From Paludibacter sp. (GTDB taxonomy: Bacteria > Bacteroidota > Bacteroidia > Bacteroidales > Paludibacteraceae): DNA of 34,816 nt. The first letter of the stretch is position 1. Every line of letters begins with the position of its first letter. Made by a program: the position numbers and the translations under genes. The notes beneath the pieces were generated by a model. The model did not search any database and had not been told where the DNA came from. It was given only the letters and a program-made list of their open reading frames with translations. The stretch is from the NCBI GenBank assembly GCA_020049515.1, contig JAIFKQ010000065.1, forward strand, positions 1 to 34,816, given 5' to 3'. Shown in pieces: positions 1-7,926 of the stretch.

Positions 1-30
1 ACTTATCGGAGCAGACTCATTTATCAATCA

Positions 31-68
31 TTAAAAAGGCTATGAATTGTTTTTCATAGCCTTTTTAA
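31..68 (-). terminator. Bidirectional intrinsic terminator after hydC
   Basis: A perfect 16-bp inverted repeat (31-46 pairs with 53-68, stem core AAAAAGGCTATGAA) has a 6-nt loop. The outer stem gives a run of T on either strand, so it can end the hydrogenase operon on the minus strand and any plus-strand transcript entering from the left. Confidence 0.9.
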
Positions 69-100
69 GTATTAGCTTCATAGCCAATTTATGTGCTGTT

Positions 101-712
101 TTATTGATCTTTGTAGTTTTCAAGAATTGCTTTAACACCATCTGGCGAAACTCGTCCGTACACTTTTTCACCCACCAAAACTACTGGTGCCAGACCGCAA
201 GCACCTACACAGCGCAGGCAATTGATAGAGTATTTACCATCGGCACTCGTTTCTCCAACTGTTAAATGCAGCTCTTTTTTGAACTCTTCAAGCACTTTTT
301 CAGCACCACGAACATAACATGCAGTACCGGTACAAATAGAAATTGGAAAGCGACCTCTTGGAATCATGGTGAAATACGAATAAAATGTCACCACGCCATA
401 CACGTGAGCTGCCGATACGCCTAATCCATTGGCAATTAGCTCCTGCACTTCTGCTGGAAGGTAGCCAAACTCATGTTGCGTTTCGTGAAGCACATTGATC
501 AATTCGCCAGGCTCGTTGTTAAAAGACCTGCAAATTTCCATGATTTTTTCAATCTTACTTTCCGATAATTTTACCTTAACATTTTTCTTGCTTTTTTCCA
601 CGCTACTGTATGTATTTATTACTGCGGGCTTGTGAATTTCGGTTACTGGCTTAACGGTTGTAGGCTCTACTGTTTTCTGAACAGGGGTGTCAGTTATTAT
701 TTTACTAATCAT
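101..712 (-). CDS. hydC: NADH-linked [FeFe] hydrogenase gamma subunit (HydC, NuoE-like)
   Basis: This is a thioredoxin-like [2Fe-2S] protein of the NuoE/HydC family, 203 aa. The cluster ligands are visible as C127-x4-C132 and C168-x3-C172, with an extra cysteine at 165. In the bifurcating hydrogenase this subunit works with the flavin subunit HydB in passing electrons between NADH and the HydA chain. It is the last gene of the operon, 51 nt after hydA, and a strong terminator follows. Residues 1-48 form a Lys/Thr/Val-rich extension ahead of the NuoE fold, with no internal Met before residue 58, so the upstream start is kept. The stand-alone alternative, complex I NuoE, is unlikely because hydA and hydB adjoin and no other nuo gene is present. 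Confidence 0.93.
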   Translation of the reverse strand: MISKIITDTPVQKTVEPTTVKPVTEIHKPAVINTYSSVEKSKKNVKVKLSESKIEKIMEICRSFNNEPGELINVLHETQHEFGYLPAEVQELIANGLGVSAAHVYGVVTFYSYFTMIPRGRFPISICTGTACYVRGAEKVLEEFKKELHLTVGETSADGKYSINCLRCVGACGLAPVVLVGEKVYGRVSPDGVKAILENYKDQ

Positions 713-763
713 ATTTTTTGTTTTTATGATTTATCTGATATTAAGAAAAAATAAACTCGGAAA

Positions 764-2533
764 TTATTCAATTACTACGTCATTACTTTTATTAAAGTAA
801 TGTGTGTGAAGTAATTGATGTGATTTTTGCCCACAGGGTTCACCCAAAAACTCTTCATACAATTTGAGAATTTGCGGATTTTGGTGTGATTTCCGAATCG
901 TTTTTCCAGCATCTTCAGCGTAAATGGATGCAGCGCGTTTTTTTAGAATTTCGCTTTTCCCGTGGTGAAAAGGTTGACCGCCCCCACCTATACAACCTCC
1001 AGGGCAAGCCATGATTTCGATGGCGTGATATTTGGATTTTCCAGTCCTAATATCATTCAAAAGTGTACGTGCATTAGCTAACCCATGAGCAATACCTATA
1101 TTGATAGGTAGCCCGTCGAAATCAACAGTAGCCGAACGGATTCCGTCCATGCCACGCAATGCTTCAAATTCAACTTTCTCTAGTGATTTGCCAGTATGTA
1201 ATTCGTAAGCTGTACGACAAGCCGCCTCGATAACTCCACCCGTATTGGCAAAAATTACGCCCGCTCCCGATGATTCGCCAAGTGGATTATCAAAACTTTC
1301 GTTAGGTAAATCCATAAAATCGATATTAGATTGCTTGATAAAATGAGCCAACTCTCTTGTGGAAATAGAAAAGTCAACATCAGGGTTTCCATCAACTTTA
1401 AATTCCTCGCGTTGGCATTCGTATTTTTTTGCCAAACACGGCATAACCGAAACCACGATTAAATCTTTGCGATCTACCCCGATTTTGTCTGCAAAATATG
1501 TTTTTGCCACAGCGCCAAACATTTGCTGTGGCGATTTTGCTGTGGAAGGAATATCCAACATGTCTGGAAAGTTATGTTCGAAAAAATTTACCCAGCCTGG
1601 ACAACAAGAAGTTAGCATTGGCAATTTAACCGTAGTGTCACCACTCAAATGACGGTTTAATCGTCCCAATAATTCGGTTCCTTCTTCCATAATAGTCAAA
1701 TCGGCAGCAAAATCAGTATCAAACACATAATTAAAGCCTAAACGACGCAAAGCGGCAACCATTTTTCCTGTAACCGAAGTTCCAGCTTCAAGTCCAAACT
1801 CTTCTCCCAGTGCAGCTCGTACAGCAGGTGCTGTTTGTACAATAACCGTTTTTGTTTTGTCGGATAAAGCACGAAGTACATCGTTGGAGTGATCAACCTC
1901 TGTTAATGCGCCAGTAGGACAAACCGAAACGCATTGTCCGCAATAAGTGCAGGGCGATTTTTCCAAATCCATTTCAAATGCTGGTGCTACAACCGATTTG
2001 AAACCACGGTTTACTGCCGAAAGTGCACCAACAGTTTGAACTTCGTTGCACATCATTTCGCATCTGCGGCACATAATGCATTTATCCACATCACGAATAA
2101 TTGAAGGTGAAGTATCTATTCGGTAAGTTGATTTTTCGCCTTGATAAGGAATATCTCGAATGCCAAACTTAGTAGCAATGCTTTGCAATTCACAACTTCC
2201 CGATTTTGCACACACCAAACAATCGAATGGATGATCGGAAATCATCAGTTTTACAATCGTTCGGCGCGCATTCAGCACACGGATATTATGTGTGTTTACC
2301 ACCATCCCATCTGTGGCTTCAGTAGCACAAGATGGAGCCAAATTCTTGCGTCCTTCTACTTCTACTACGCAAACTCTACATCCACCAGGTTTGTTCTCTA
2401 TTTTCATGTCGCAAAGTTCAAAATGGCAAAGCGTAGGAATTTCAATGCCTATTTTCTTAGCCGCTTTCAGCACTGTGGTACCTTGCGCCACTTCTACCAC
2501 TTTATTGTCTATTGTTAGCTTAATCGTTTCCAT
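764..2533 (-). CDS. hydA: NAD-dependent [FeFe] hydrogenase catalytic subunit HydA
   Basis: This is the catalytic subunit of a multimeric (bifurcating-type) cytoplasmic [FeFe] hydrogenase, 589 aa. Domains in order: plant-type [2Fe-2S] (C36, C52, C55, C69); NuoG-like His-Cys cluster (H101-x3-C105-x2-C108-x5-C114); two [4Fe-4S] sites (C152/155/158/162 and C195/198/201/205); and the H-cluster domain. All three H-cluster signatures are intact: TSCCPGW (308-314), MPCLAKKYE (364-372) and MACPGGCIGGGGQP (508-521). C310 matches the proton-relay cysteine and C311, C366, C510 and C514 match the H-cluster ligands of studied enzymes. The small-subunit region lies at the C-terminus. Its start overlaps the hydB stop by 14 nt, which suggests translational coupling. 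H-cluster maturases HydE, HydF and HydG are not in this window. Confidence 0.97.
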   Translation of the reverse strand: METIKLTIDNKVVEVAQGTTVLKAAKKIGIEIPTLCHFELCDMKIENKPGGCRVCVVEVEGRKNLAPSCATEATDGMVVNTHNIRVLNARRTIVKLMISDHPFDCLVCAKSGSCELQSIATKFGIRDIPYQGEKSTYRIDTSPSIIRDVDKCIMCRRCEMMCNEVQTVGALSAVNRGFKSVVAPAFEMDLEKSPCTYCGQCVSVCPTGALTEVDHSNDVLRALSDKTKTVIVQTAPAVRAALGEEFGLEAGTSVTGKMVAALRRLGFNYVFDTDFAADLTIMEEGTELLGRLNRHLSGDTTVKLPMLTSCCPGWVNFFEHNFPDMLDIPSTAKSPQQMFGAVAKTYFADKIGVDRKDLIVVSVMPCLAKKYECQREEFKVDGNPDVDFSISTRELAHFIKQSNIDFMDLPNESFDNPLGESSGAGVIFANTGGVIEAACRTAYELHTGKSLEKVEFEALRGMDGIRSATVDFDGLPINIGIAHGLANARTLLNDIRTGKSKYHAIEIMACPGGCIGGGGQPFHHGKSEILKKRAASIYAEDAGKTIRKSHQNPQILKLYEEFLGEPCGQKSHQLLHTHYFNKSNDVVIE

Positions 2534-4409
2534 GTTGTACTTTTACTTTGTGTTCCAATTTAATACTAATTGCATCGAATGCACATTTTTCTTCGCAGGC
2601 ACCGCATTTGATACAAATATTCTGATCAATATAGTGTATCTGTTTTTTGTCGCCAATGATTGCATTTACAGGGCAGCTGCGTTTACAAGCAGTACAACCT
2701 ACGCAAAGACTATCCTCAATCACATAATACAACAAGGCTTTACATTGTCCAGCTCTACATTTTTTATCCTCCACATGCTCAACGTATTCGTCCCAGAAGT
2801 TCTCTAGGGTTGACAAAACTGGATTTGGTGAGGTTTGACCCAGTCCACACAACGATGTATCTTTAATTACCGAACTTAAATTTTTAAGTCTTTCCAAGTC
2901 TTCCATGCTCCCTTTTCCTTGGGTGATTCGTTCCAGCACTTCATACAAGCGTTTATTGCCAATTCGGCAAGGCGTGCATTTTCCACACGACTCCTCAACA
3001 ATAAAATCCAAGTAAAATTTGGCAACCGACACCATACAATCATCTTCGTCTAGCACAATCATTCCACCAGATCCCATCATAGATCCAACTTCAATCAAAT
3101 TATCATAATCAATGGGAGTCTCCAAATGCTTTTCGGTCAAACATCCTCCCGAAGGGCCACCCGTTTGTACTGCTTTGAATTTTTTGCCATCCTTAATTCC
3201 GCCTCCAATTTCAAAAATTATTTCGCGCAACGTTATACCCATTGGCACTTCAATTAAACCAACATTGTTGATTTTTCCTGCCAATGCAAATACTTTTGTT
3301 CCTTTCGATTTCTCTGTTCCAATGCTTGCAAACCATTCGGCTCCATTGTTTATAATCATTGGAATATTAGCAAAAGTCTCTACGTTGTTCACATTCGTAG
3401 GTTTGCCCAAATAGCCAGAAACAGAAGGAAATGGTGGTTTGAAAGTTGGTTCACCACGCATGCCCTCCATCGAGTGGATTAGTGCTGTTTCTTCCCCGCA
3501 AACAAATGCACCAGCACCGTATCGAAGTTGAATGTCAAAATCGAAACCTGAACCCAAAATGTCTTTCCCCAAAAATCCGATTTCACGCGCTTGGCTAATG
3601 GCTTTTTTTAGGCGAGAAATGGCAAGCGGATATTCAGCACGTATATAAACCAGTCCTTTTGTGGCACCTATTGAAAAACCACAAATAGCCATGGCTTCTA
3701 TTACAGAATGAGGATCACCTTCAAGTATGGCTCTATCCATAAATGCGCCTGGGTCACCTTCGTCGGCGTTGCACACCACAAATTTTTGGTCGGCTTCTAC
3801 TTTGCTAGTAATATCCCATTTTAAGCCAGTAGGAAAGCCACCACCACCACGTCCACGCAATCCCGATTTTTTGATAATGTCTATGGTTTGCTGTGCATTA
3901 AGCTGCGACAATACTTTGCCTAGTGCTACATAACCATCGTTTACTAAATAATCGGTCACATCCTCAGGGTTGATAGCCCCACAGTTGCGTAACGCAATAC
4001 GAAGTTGTTTTTTGTAAAAACCCATTTTTTCCGAATCGCTTACTTTTTCATTAGTTGCGGGGTCGGTGTAAAATAAACGATTAATTTTGTTGCCTTTAAC
4101 CAGATGCTCATCAATAATTTCGCGGGCATCGCCTGGTTTTACCTCGGTATAAAAGGTATTGTCGGGCAATACTTTTACAATTGGTCCTTTTTCGCAAAAA
4201 CCGAAACATCCAGTTTGTGTTACACGTATGTTTTGGTCTAGGCCTTTATCAATGATGATTTCTTTGAGCTTTTCATCTAACGATTTGCTCTCAGCTGCAT
4301 GACACCCTGTACCACCACATACATGAAGATGTTTGGTGTATTTTGCCCTCTCGGCAACCAACATCTCCTTCATTTTTTTAAGATCAGCAAAAGAATTTAC
4401 TTTTGTCAT
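2520..4409 (-). CDS. hydB: NAD-dependent [FeFe] hydrogenase flavin subunit HydB (NuoF-like)
   Basis: This is the NADH- and FMN-binding subunit, 629 aa, first gene of the operon. Domains in order: an N-terminal thioredoxin-like [2Fe-2S] domain (C31-x4-C36, C68-x3-C72); a NuoF core with the glycine-rich NADH/FMN segment GRGGGGFPTGLKW (186-198) and NADEGDPGAFMDR (214-226); the N3-type [4Fe-4S] ligands C475, C478, C481 and C521; a short Cys pair (C551, C556); and a C-terminal 2x[4Fe-4S] ferredoxin (C569/572/575/579 and C599/602/605/609). The N-terminal and C-terminal additions separate HydB from plain NuoF. Gene order here is B-A-C, unlike the C-B-A order of Thermotoga maritima. I found no convincing promoter close upstream. 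Confidence 0.96.
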   Translation of the reverse strand: MTKVNSFADLKKMKEMLVAERAKYTKHLHVCGGTGCHAAESKSLDEKLKEIIIDKGLDQNIRVTQTGCFGFCEKGPIVKVLPDNTFYTEVKPGDAREIIDEHLVKGNKINRLFYTDPATNEKVSDSEKMGFYKKQLRIALRNCGAINPEDVTDYLVNDGYVALGKVLSQLNAQQTIDIIKKSGLRGRGGGGFPTGLKWDITSKVEADQKFVVCNADEGDPGAFMDRAILEGDPHSVIEAMAICGFSIGATKGLVYIRAEYPLAISRLKKAISQAREIGFLGKDILGSGFDFDIQLRYGAGAFVCGEETALIHSMEGMRGEPTFKPPFPSVSGYLGKPTNVNNVETFANIPMIINNGAEWFASIGTEKSKGTKVFALAGKINNVGLIEVPMGITLREIIFEIGGGIKDGKKFKAVQTGGPSGGCLTEKHLETPIDYDNLIEVGSMMGSGGMIVLDEDDCMVSVAKFYLDFIVEESCGKCTPCRIGNKRLYEVLERITQGKGSMEDLERLKNLSSVIKDTSLCGLGQTSPNPVLSTLENFWDEYVEHVEDKKCRAGQCKALLYYVIEDSLCVGCTACKRSCPVNAIIGDKKQIHYIDQNICIKCGACEEKCAFDAISIKLEHKVKVQHGND

Positions 4410-4647
4410 AGTTTAATTCGTTATCTCGTGTGTGTATTATTTTAGTTAAATATATTGTTCAATGCTTTGCGTCTATGTATATATGAAAGTGTTATTTGTC
4501 AAAATCCGAAAGTTTTTTACAAATCCGTTGTTGATATAAATAGTTTTTTTTTGCCCTAAGGAAATTAATGTATTGTCTGTTTTATTCAGTTAGCTAACTA
4601 ACCAGTGTGTTTCTATTTATCTTAGTGCTCAAAAGAAATCAACTTAT

Positions 4648-4679
4648 CAGCTAAAACTTTTATTTTAGCTGTTTTTTTT
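4648..4679 (+). terminator. Orphan plus-strand intrinsic terminator
   Basis: A perfect 9-bp stem, CAGCTAAAA (4648-4656) with TTTTAGCTG (4663-4671), has a 6-nt loop and is followed by eight T (4672-4679). Both flanking genes run on the minus strand, so it has no protein gene to terminate. It may mark the 3' end of a small plus-strand RNA. Confidence 0.75.
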
Positions 4680-4898
4680 ATAGAAAAGTAAAAAGTGAAC
4701 TTCAAAGAAAATGGACTGCTGACTGAAATGTCAATGGGCTAAATGTAGGACTATATAGATAGTAAATTTTTCTTTTATCAAAAATGCAATTCTATAGGGA
4801 TATAAGTAATTAATAATGAACAATTAATAATTAGTAAGACATAGTAAATGAGTAACTTTCGAATTAACAAATATATCAATAAATAATTTCAACTACTT

Positions 4899-4992
4899 AC
4901 TAGTGCTGTGTTAATTTTAAATTTTAAAATTATGTGCATCAACAACTTAAAAACTAATCAATACGTCATAAATTACCTAACATAACACTAGT
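4899..4992. repeat. 94-bp dispersed element with imperfect terminal inverted repeats (copy A)
   Basis: The left end ACTAGTGCTGTGTTA (4899-4913) and the right end TAACATAACACTAGT (4978-4992) are inverted copies matching at 13 of 15 positions. The minus strand of 4931-4993 aligns without gaps to 9103-9165 with about 50 of 63 identical positions by hand count. The element is non-coding and resembles a MITE or REP-type repeat. Confidence 0.65.
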
Positions 4993-5188
4993 AGAAAAAA
5001 TAAGCTGCAAGTTTGCTAAATTACCAGCAAATTTCACTAAATGCTGTTATTTTTAAATTTCCCACAAAAATAATACTTTGAATTGAACAACACAAGGCAT
5101 TACGGAAAAATTTCTTTAATCAAATGATAAATAAAATCAATCCTCTTTAATCATTTAGTATTCCAATAAAAAAGCGACTTTAAGGATG

Positions 5189-5220
5189 AAAAAAAGGGCA
5201 GCAAATTTTCATTGCTGCCC
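5189..5220 (-). terminator. Intrinsic terminator of miaB
   Basis: GGGCAGCAA (5196-5204) pairs with TTGCTGCCC (5212-5220) across a 7-nt loop. On the minus strand the hairpin is followed by a run of T (A-tract 5189-5195 on plus). It lies about 20 nt past the miaB stop codon. Confidence 0.9.
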
Positions 5221-5241
5221 CAAAATAAAATAATAATAGAT

Positions 5242-6609
5242 TTATTCCACCACTTCGCCAATAAGGGCAGCAGATGAAGCACTCAACACTCGAATTTGAA
5301 TGGTTTCACCAATTTGGCGGCCAATTCTTGGAAATATAACCACTTTGTTTTGCGATGTTCTACCAAAAAGTTGTTCTTTCGACTTTTTCGAAAAGCCCTC
5401 CACCAATACTTCAAACGTTTTTCCAATATCATTTTTGTTGCCTTGATGGGTAATTTCACGCTGTACTTCGATGATTTCGGCCAGACGTCGCAATTTTTCT
5501 TCCTCTGGAATATTGTCGGGCAATCGTTTGGCCGCAAAAGTGCCAGGTCGCTCGGAGTATTTAAACATATAGGCCAAATCAAATTTCACTTCGCGCAACA
5601 ATGCCAAAGTTTCCTGATGATTTTCTTCTGATTCGTTGTGAAACCCGCAGAACACATCTGTACTGATAGAAGCTTCTGGTAAAATGCGATGAATGGCAGC
5701 TACGCGCTCCAAATACCACTCGCGGGTGTAATTTCTTTTCATCAGTTTTAGCACATTATTGCTTCCCGACTGCACAGGAAGGTGAATGGATTTGCAAAGA
5801 TTGGGATACTTTGCAATGGTTTCGAGCATGCGGTCGCACATATCTTTGGGATGGGGAGTCGAAAATCGGAATCGAATTTCGGGTGCAGCTTCCGCCACTA
5901 TCCGCAATAAATCGGGAAATTCAATCAGTGATTCGTCCTCGTTTTCAAACTTGTACGAATTTACATTCTGACCAAGCAAGGTCACTTCTTTGTAGCCCTT
6001 TGATTGTAAATCCTTTAGCTCGTTCAAAATACTATTTACGTCGCGGCTGCGTTCCATTCCACGGGTATATGGTACAATACAATAAGTACAAAAGTTATTA
6101 CAGCCTCGAGTTATAGAAATAAAACCAGAAATGGATTTGCCAATTCGTGTTGGCAAAATATCGCTGTAAGTTTCAGTGGTTGATAATTCCACATTGATGG
6201 CTTTGTTGCCACTTTCTACAATTCCAATCAAATTTGGAATATCCAAATAGGCATCTGGTCCCACAACGATATTAACGCCGTGATCGTTGATAAGCTCCTC
6301 TTTTACGCGCTCGGCCATACAGCCTATTACGCCTACTATGAGCTTTTTGTTTTTGCGTTTTAATGCTCCAAAAGATTTGAGGCGGTTTATCACTTTTTGC
6401 TCAGCATTATCCCGTACCGAACAAGTATTTATAAATATAGCATCTGCTTCGGTAATATTCTCGGTCAAAGCAAACCCATCCATTTCCATGATTGATGCCA
6501 CTACTTCACTATCAGCCACGTTCATTTGGCAGCCATAAGTCTCTATAAAGAGCTTTTTGTCGTTCAAAGCGGATTTAAAGTCCGATGAAGCAACAGTTTG
6601 TTCGTTCAT
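5242..6609 (-). CDS. miaB: tRNA-2-methylthio-N6-dimethylallyladenosine synthase MiaB
   Basis: This radical-SAM methylthiotransferase adds the 2-methylthio group to i6A37 of tRNAs reading UNN codons. With the start at 6609 it is 455 aa, the usual length. The N-terminal UPF0004 domain carries the auxiliary cluster cysteines C27 (in TYGCQMN), C63 (NTCSVR) and C97 (GCMAER). The radical-SAM motif is C170-x3-C174-x2-C177 (RGCNNFCTYC), and a TRAM domain ends the protein. A longer reading frame opens at 6663, but the -7 promoter box at 6642-6649 lies inside that extension, so the ATG at 6607-6609 (MNEQTV...) is preferred. The gene appears monocistronic, with its own promoter and terminator. Confidence 0.97.
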   Translation of the reverse strand: MNEQTVASSDFKSALNDKKLFIETYGCQMNVADSEVVASIMEMDGFALTENITEADAIFINTCSVRDNAEQKVINRLKSFGALKRKNKKLIVGVIGCMAERVKEELINDHGVNIVVGPDAYLDIPNLIGIVESGNKAINVELSTTETYSDILPTRIGKSISGFISITRGCNNFCTYCIVPYTRGMERSRDVNSILNELKDLQSKGYKEVTLLGQNVNSYKFENEDESLIEFPDLLRIVAEAAPEIRFRFSTPHPKDMCDRMLETIAKYPNLCKSIHLPVQSGSNNVLKLMKRNYTREWYLERVAAIHRILPEASISTDVFCGFHNESEENHQETLALLREVKFDLAYMFKYSERPGTFAAKRLPDNIPEEEKLRRLAEIIEVQREITHQGNKNDIGKTFEVLVEGFSKKSKEQLFGRTSQNKVVIFPRIGRQIGETIQIRVLSASSAALIGEVVE

Positions 6610-6641
6610 ATTTTTTTGTTTTATAGTTGTAATTAGAACTA

Positions 6642-6649
6642 CAAAGGTA
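6642..6649 (-). promoter_or_regulatory. -7 box of the miaB promoter
   Basis: CAAAGGTA on plus reads TACCTTTG on minus, an exact match to TAnnTTTG, 33 nt before the chosen miaB start. The upstream -33 box is not clear. Confidence 0.65.
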
Positions 6650-6806
6650 CATTTTATAATCAAATTAAAAAAATAATAACCGTTATGTTTATTTAACGTA
6701 TAATTAGTGTAAACCCTAAGTGGCTGTATTTGTATTATTTATATGCAAAAAATAGGAGAAAAAGTCATACCTGCGATTAATAAGACGAATAAATATCAGA
6801 TTGAAG

Positions 6807-6838
6807 TTTGCACAATCAAAAAAAAAATATCACTTTTG
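6807..6838 (+). promoter_or_regulatory. Promoter of small RNA copy 1
   Basis: TTTG (6807-6810), a 20-nt spacer, then CACTTTTG (6831-6838). This fits the Bacteroidota promoter except for C in place of the first T of the -7 box. Confidence 0.65.
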
Positions 6839-6843
6839 CAGAG

Positions 6844-6923
6844 TAAACAAACAGATAAATTTTTCATAGTTAAGGTTTAGGTTAAAATGTGCAATGGGTG
6901 GCTGTGAAGTTACCCATTGTTTT
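6844..6923 (+). ncRNA. Putative small RNA, copy 1
   Basis: The transcript is predicted to start a few nt after the -7 box and end in the T-run 6920-6923, giving about 80 nt. The 3' hairpin (6892-6919) has a 12-bp stem, CAATGGGTGGCT with AGTTACCCATTG including two G-U pairs, capped by GTGA, a GNRA-type tetraloop. The 5' half is AT-rich and probably unstructured. I recognise no known RNA family. The exact 5' end is inferred. Confidence 0.65.
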
Positions 6924-7007
6924 GTTATAGCTACAACGTTAATTTTTATTCAAAAAATCAATTTTTGAGTGAGTTGAAAATTTTTAATGAAAATAATTCA
7001 TCAATTA

Positions 7008-7039
7008 TTTGGTAGTTTAAAATATTATTCTCACTTTTG
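7008..7039 (+). promoter_or_regulatory. Promoter of small RNA copy 2
   Basis: TTTG (7008-7011), a 20-nt spacer, then CACTTTTG (7032-7039). The spacer shares AAAATATTATTCT with copy 3. Confidence 0.65.
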
Positions 7040-7044
7040 CAGTG

Positions 7045-7124
7045 TAAACAAACAGATAAATTTTTCATAGTTAAGGTTTAGGTTAAAATGTGCAATGGGT
7101 GGCTGTGAAGTTACCCATTGTTTT
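7045..7124 (+). ncRNA. Putative small RNA, copy 2
   Basis: This is nearly identical to copy 1: one substitution was seen just after the promoter, with the rest unchanged through the terminator. The hairpin at 7093-7120 has the same 12-bp stem and GTGA loop, then TTTT (7121-7124). Its independent promoter indicates a separate transcript rather than read-through from copy 1. Confidence 0.65.
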
Positions 7125-7220
7125 ATTATAACACTTTTGTTAATCTCCTAATATACTGTCCTTATTTCTGTAATCGAAAAAAACCAATGTAATTTTTAAT
7201 TGAAAATATTATCCTAATTG

Positions 7221-7252
7221 TTTGGTGTTATAAAATATTATTCTCACTTTTG
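7221..7252 (+). promoter_or_regulatory. Promoter of small RNA copy 3
   Basis: TTTG (7221-7224), a 20-nt spacer, then CACTTTTG (7245-7252). Both boxes and the spacing are identical to copies 1 and 2. Confidence 0.65.
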
Positions 7253-7257
7253 CATTG

Positions 7258-7339
7258 TAAACAAACAGATAATTTTTTCATAGTTAAAATTTTGGAATAT
7301 ATTGGCAATGGGTGGCTGTGAAGTTACCCATTGTTTTTT
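7258..7339 (+). ncRNA. Putative small RNA, copy 3 (diverged)
   Basis: It keeps the 5' segment GTAAACAAACAGATAA and TTTTTCATAGTTAA. It differs from copies 1 and 2 between about 7287 and 7305, then carries the identical hairpin (7306-7333) followed by six T (7334-7339). This pattern points to a conserved 5' segment and terminator with a variable middle, as in families of sibling small RNAs with partly different targets. Function is unknown. Confidence 0.62.
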
Positions 7340-7389
7340 CAATTATATTTAATTAGTAATAATCTTAGGTGATACTTAAAAATATACTG

Positions 7390-7397
7390 TATTTTTG
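7390..7397 (+). promoter_or_regulatory. -7 box before the small membrane protein gene
   Basis: TATTTTTG matches TAnnTTTG and ends 22 nt before the ATG at 7420. It argues against the longer GTG start at 7369, which would lie upstream of the transcript. Confidence 0.5.
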
Positions 7398-7419
7398 TAT
7401 TACACAAAATAAAATATTT

Positions 7420-7839
7420 ATGGATAGTATAGGCGATTATATATATTTGATTATTTTGGCATTGGCCGGATTAAGTGGGTTGTTTAAAAAGAAAAAAGAA
7501 ACAGGCGCTTCAACTCCAACTTCAAGCAAAAAATCTTGGGAAGATGTTTTGCGTGATTTAGTTCCAATAGAAGAAGAACTCAATATTGAACCAGAAGTAG
7601 TACCGAATGTAGTTTCCACAGTTCCTCCTATAACTTATCAGAGTTATGAAACTGCTCCAGATCCTTTAGTATTGCGCGCTAAGAAACCAGTGTCAAATAT
7701 GGTTTCAGCCAAAAATCCTATTGTAACTGAAAGAAAAATAGATACAACAAATAGTTCTCAAACTGAATTTAATTTTAGTACATTGGATGATGCCAAAAGA
7801 GCATTTGTTTATTCTGAGATTTTTAATAGAAAATACTAA
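7420..7839 (+). CDS. Small single-pass membrane protein, function unknown
   Basis: A 139-aa protein with one N-terminal membrane segment (about residues 7-23, YIYLIILALAGLSGLF) followed by a KKKK stop-transfer patch. The long cytoplasmic tail is rich in Pro, Ser, Thr and Glu and probably disordered. It ends in a compact motif, DDAKRAFVYSEIFNRKY, the part most likely to be conserved and to bind a partner. I recognise this layout from uncharacterised Bacteroidota proteins but cannot assign a function. The ATG at 7420 is chosen over the GTG at 7369 because a -7 box lies between them. It sits between the small-RNA array and greA, and greA has its own promoter. Confidence 0.75.
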   Translation: MDSIGDYIYLIILALAGLSGLFKKKKETGASTPTSSKKSWEDVLRDLVPIEEELNIEPEVVPNVVSTVPPITYQSYETAPDPLVLRAKKPVSNMVSAKNPIVTERKIDTTNSSQTEFNFSTLDDAKRAFVYSEIFNRKY

Positions 7840-7926
7840 GGAGTATTGCTGGATGTATTAAATAATTTCAAATTAACGTATGCCAGCACCAATTTATCCC
7901 TAAGTATGCTTTTAAACACAAATATA

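Larger units (their letters stand above)
4410..5186. other. Long intergenic region between hydB and miaB
   Basis: This AT-rich stretch of about 780 nt contains no credible ORF. It holds a plus-strand intrinsic terminator at 4648-4679 with no gene ahead of it and a 94-bp element with inverted ends at 4899-4992. A match to the Bacteroidota -7 box on the minus strand (CAAATATA at 4868-4875 as read on plus) could start the hyd operon. It is about 460 nt from hydB and its upstream box is poorly spaced, so this is weak. Confidence 0.6.
6807..7339 (+). repeat. Three tandem copies of a promoter, small RNA and terminator unit
   Basis: Three units lie in the same orientation with periods of 201 and 213 nt. 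In each, TTTG is followed by exactly 20 nt, the box CACTTTTG, an AT-rich stretch containing GTAAACAAACAGATAA, and an identical 28-nt hairpin followed by T. Copies 1 and 2 differ at about one position over roughly 90 nt of transcribed sequence. Copy 3 diverges in the stretch before the hairpin. Between the units the sequence is mostly unrelated, so promoter, RNA and terminator appear to be the conserved parts. Confidence 0.85.

Noticed and set aside
2292-2807. A 171-codon plus-strand frame overlapping hydA and hydB.
   Set aside because: It lies opposite two strongly conserved hydrogenase genes and has no family features.
6895-6974. Short ORFs beginning MGGCEVTHCF in all three repeat units (ATG inside the hairpin).
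   Set aside because: The shared residues come from the conserved hairpin. The frames diverge and end at different points right after it, and the structure and T-run explain the conservation better.
6807-7339. The three tandem units considered as a CRISPR array.
   Set aside because: The repeats are far too long, contain promoter and terminator signals, and the spacers are about 110-130 nt of uneven length; no cas genes are present.
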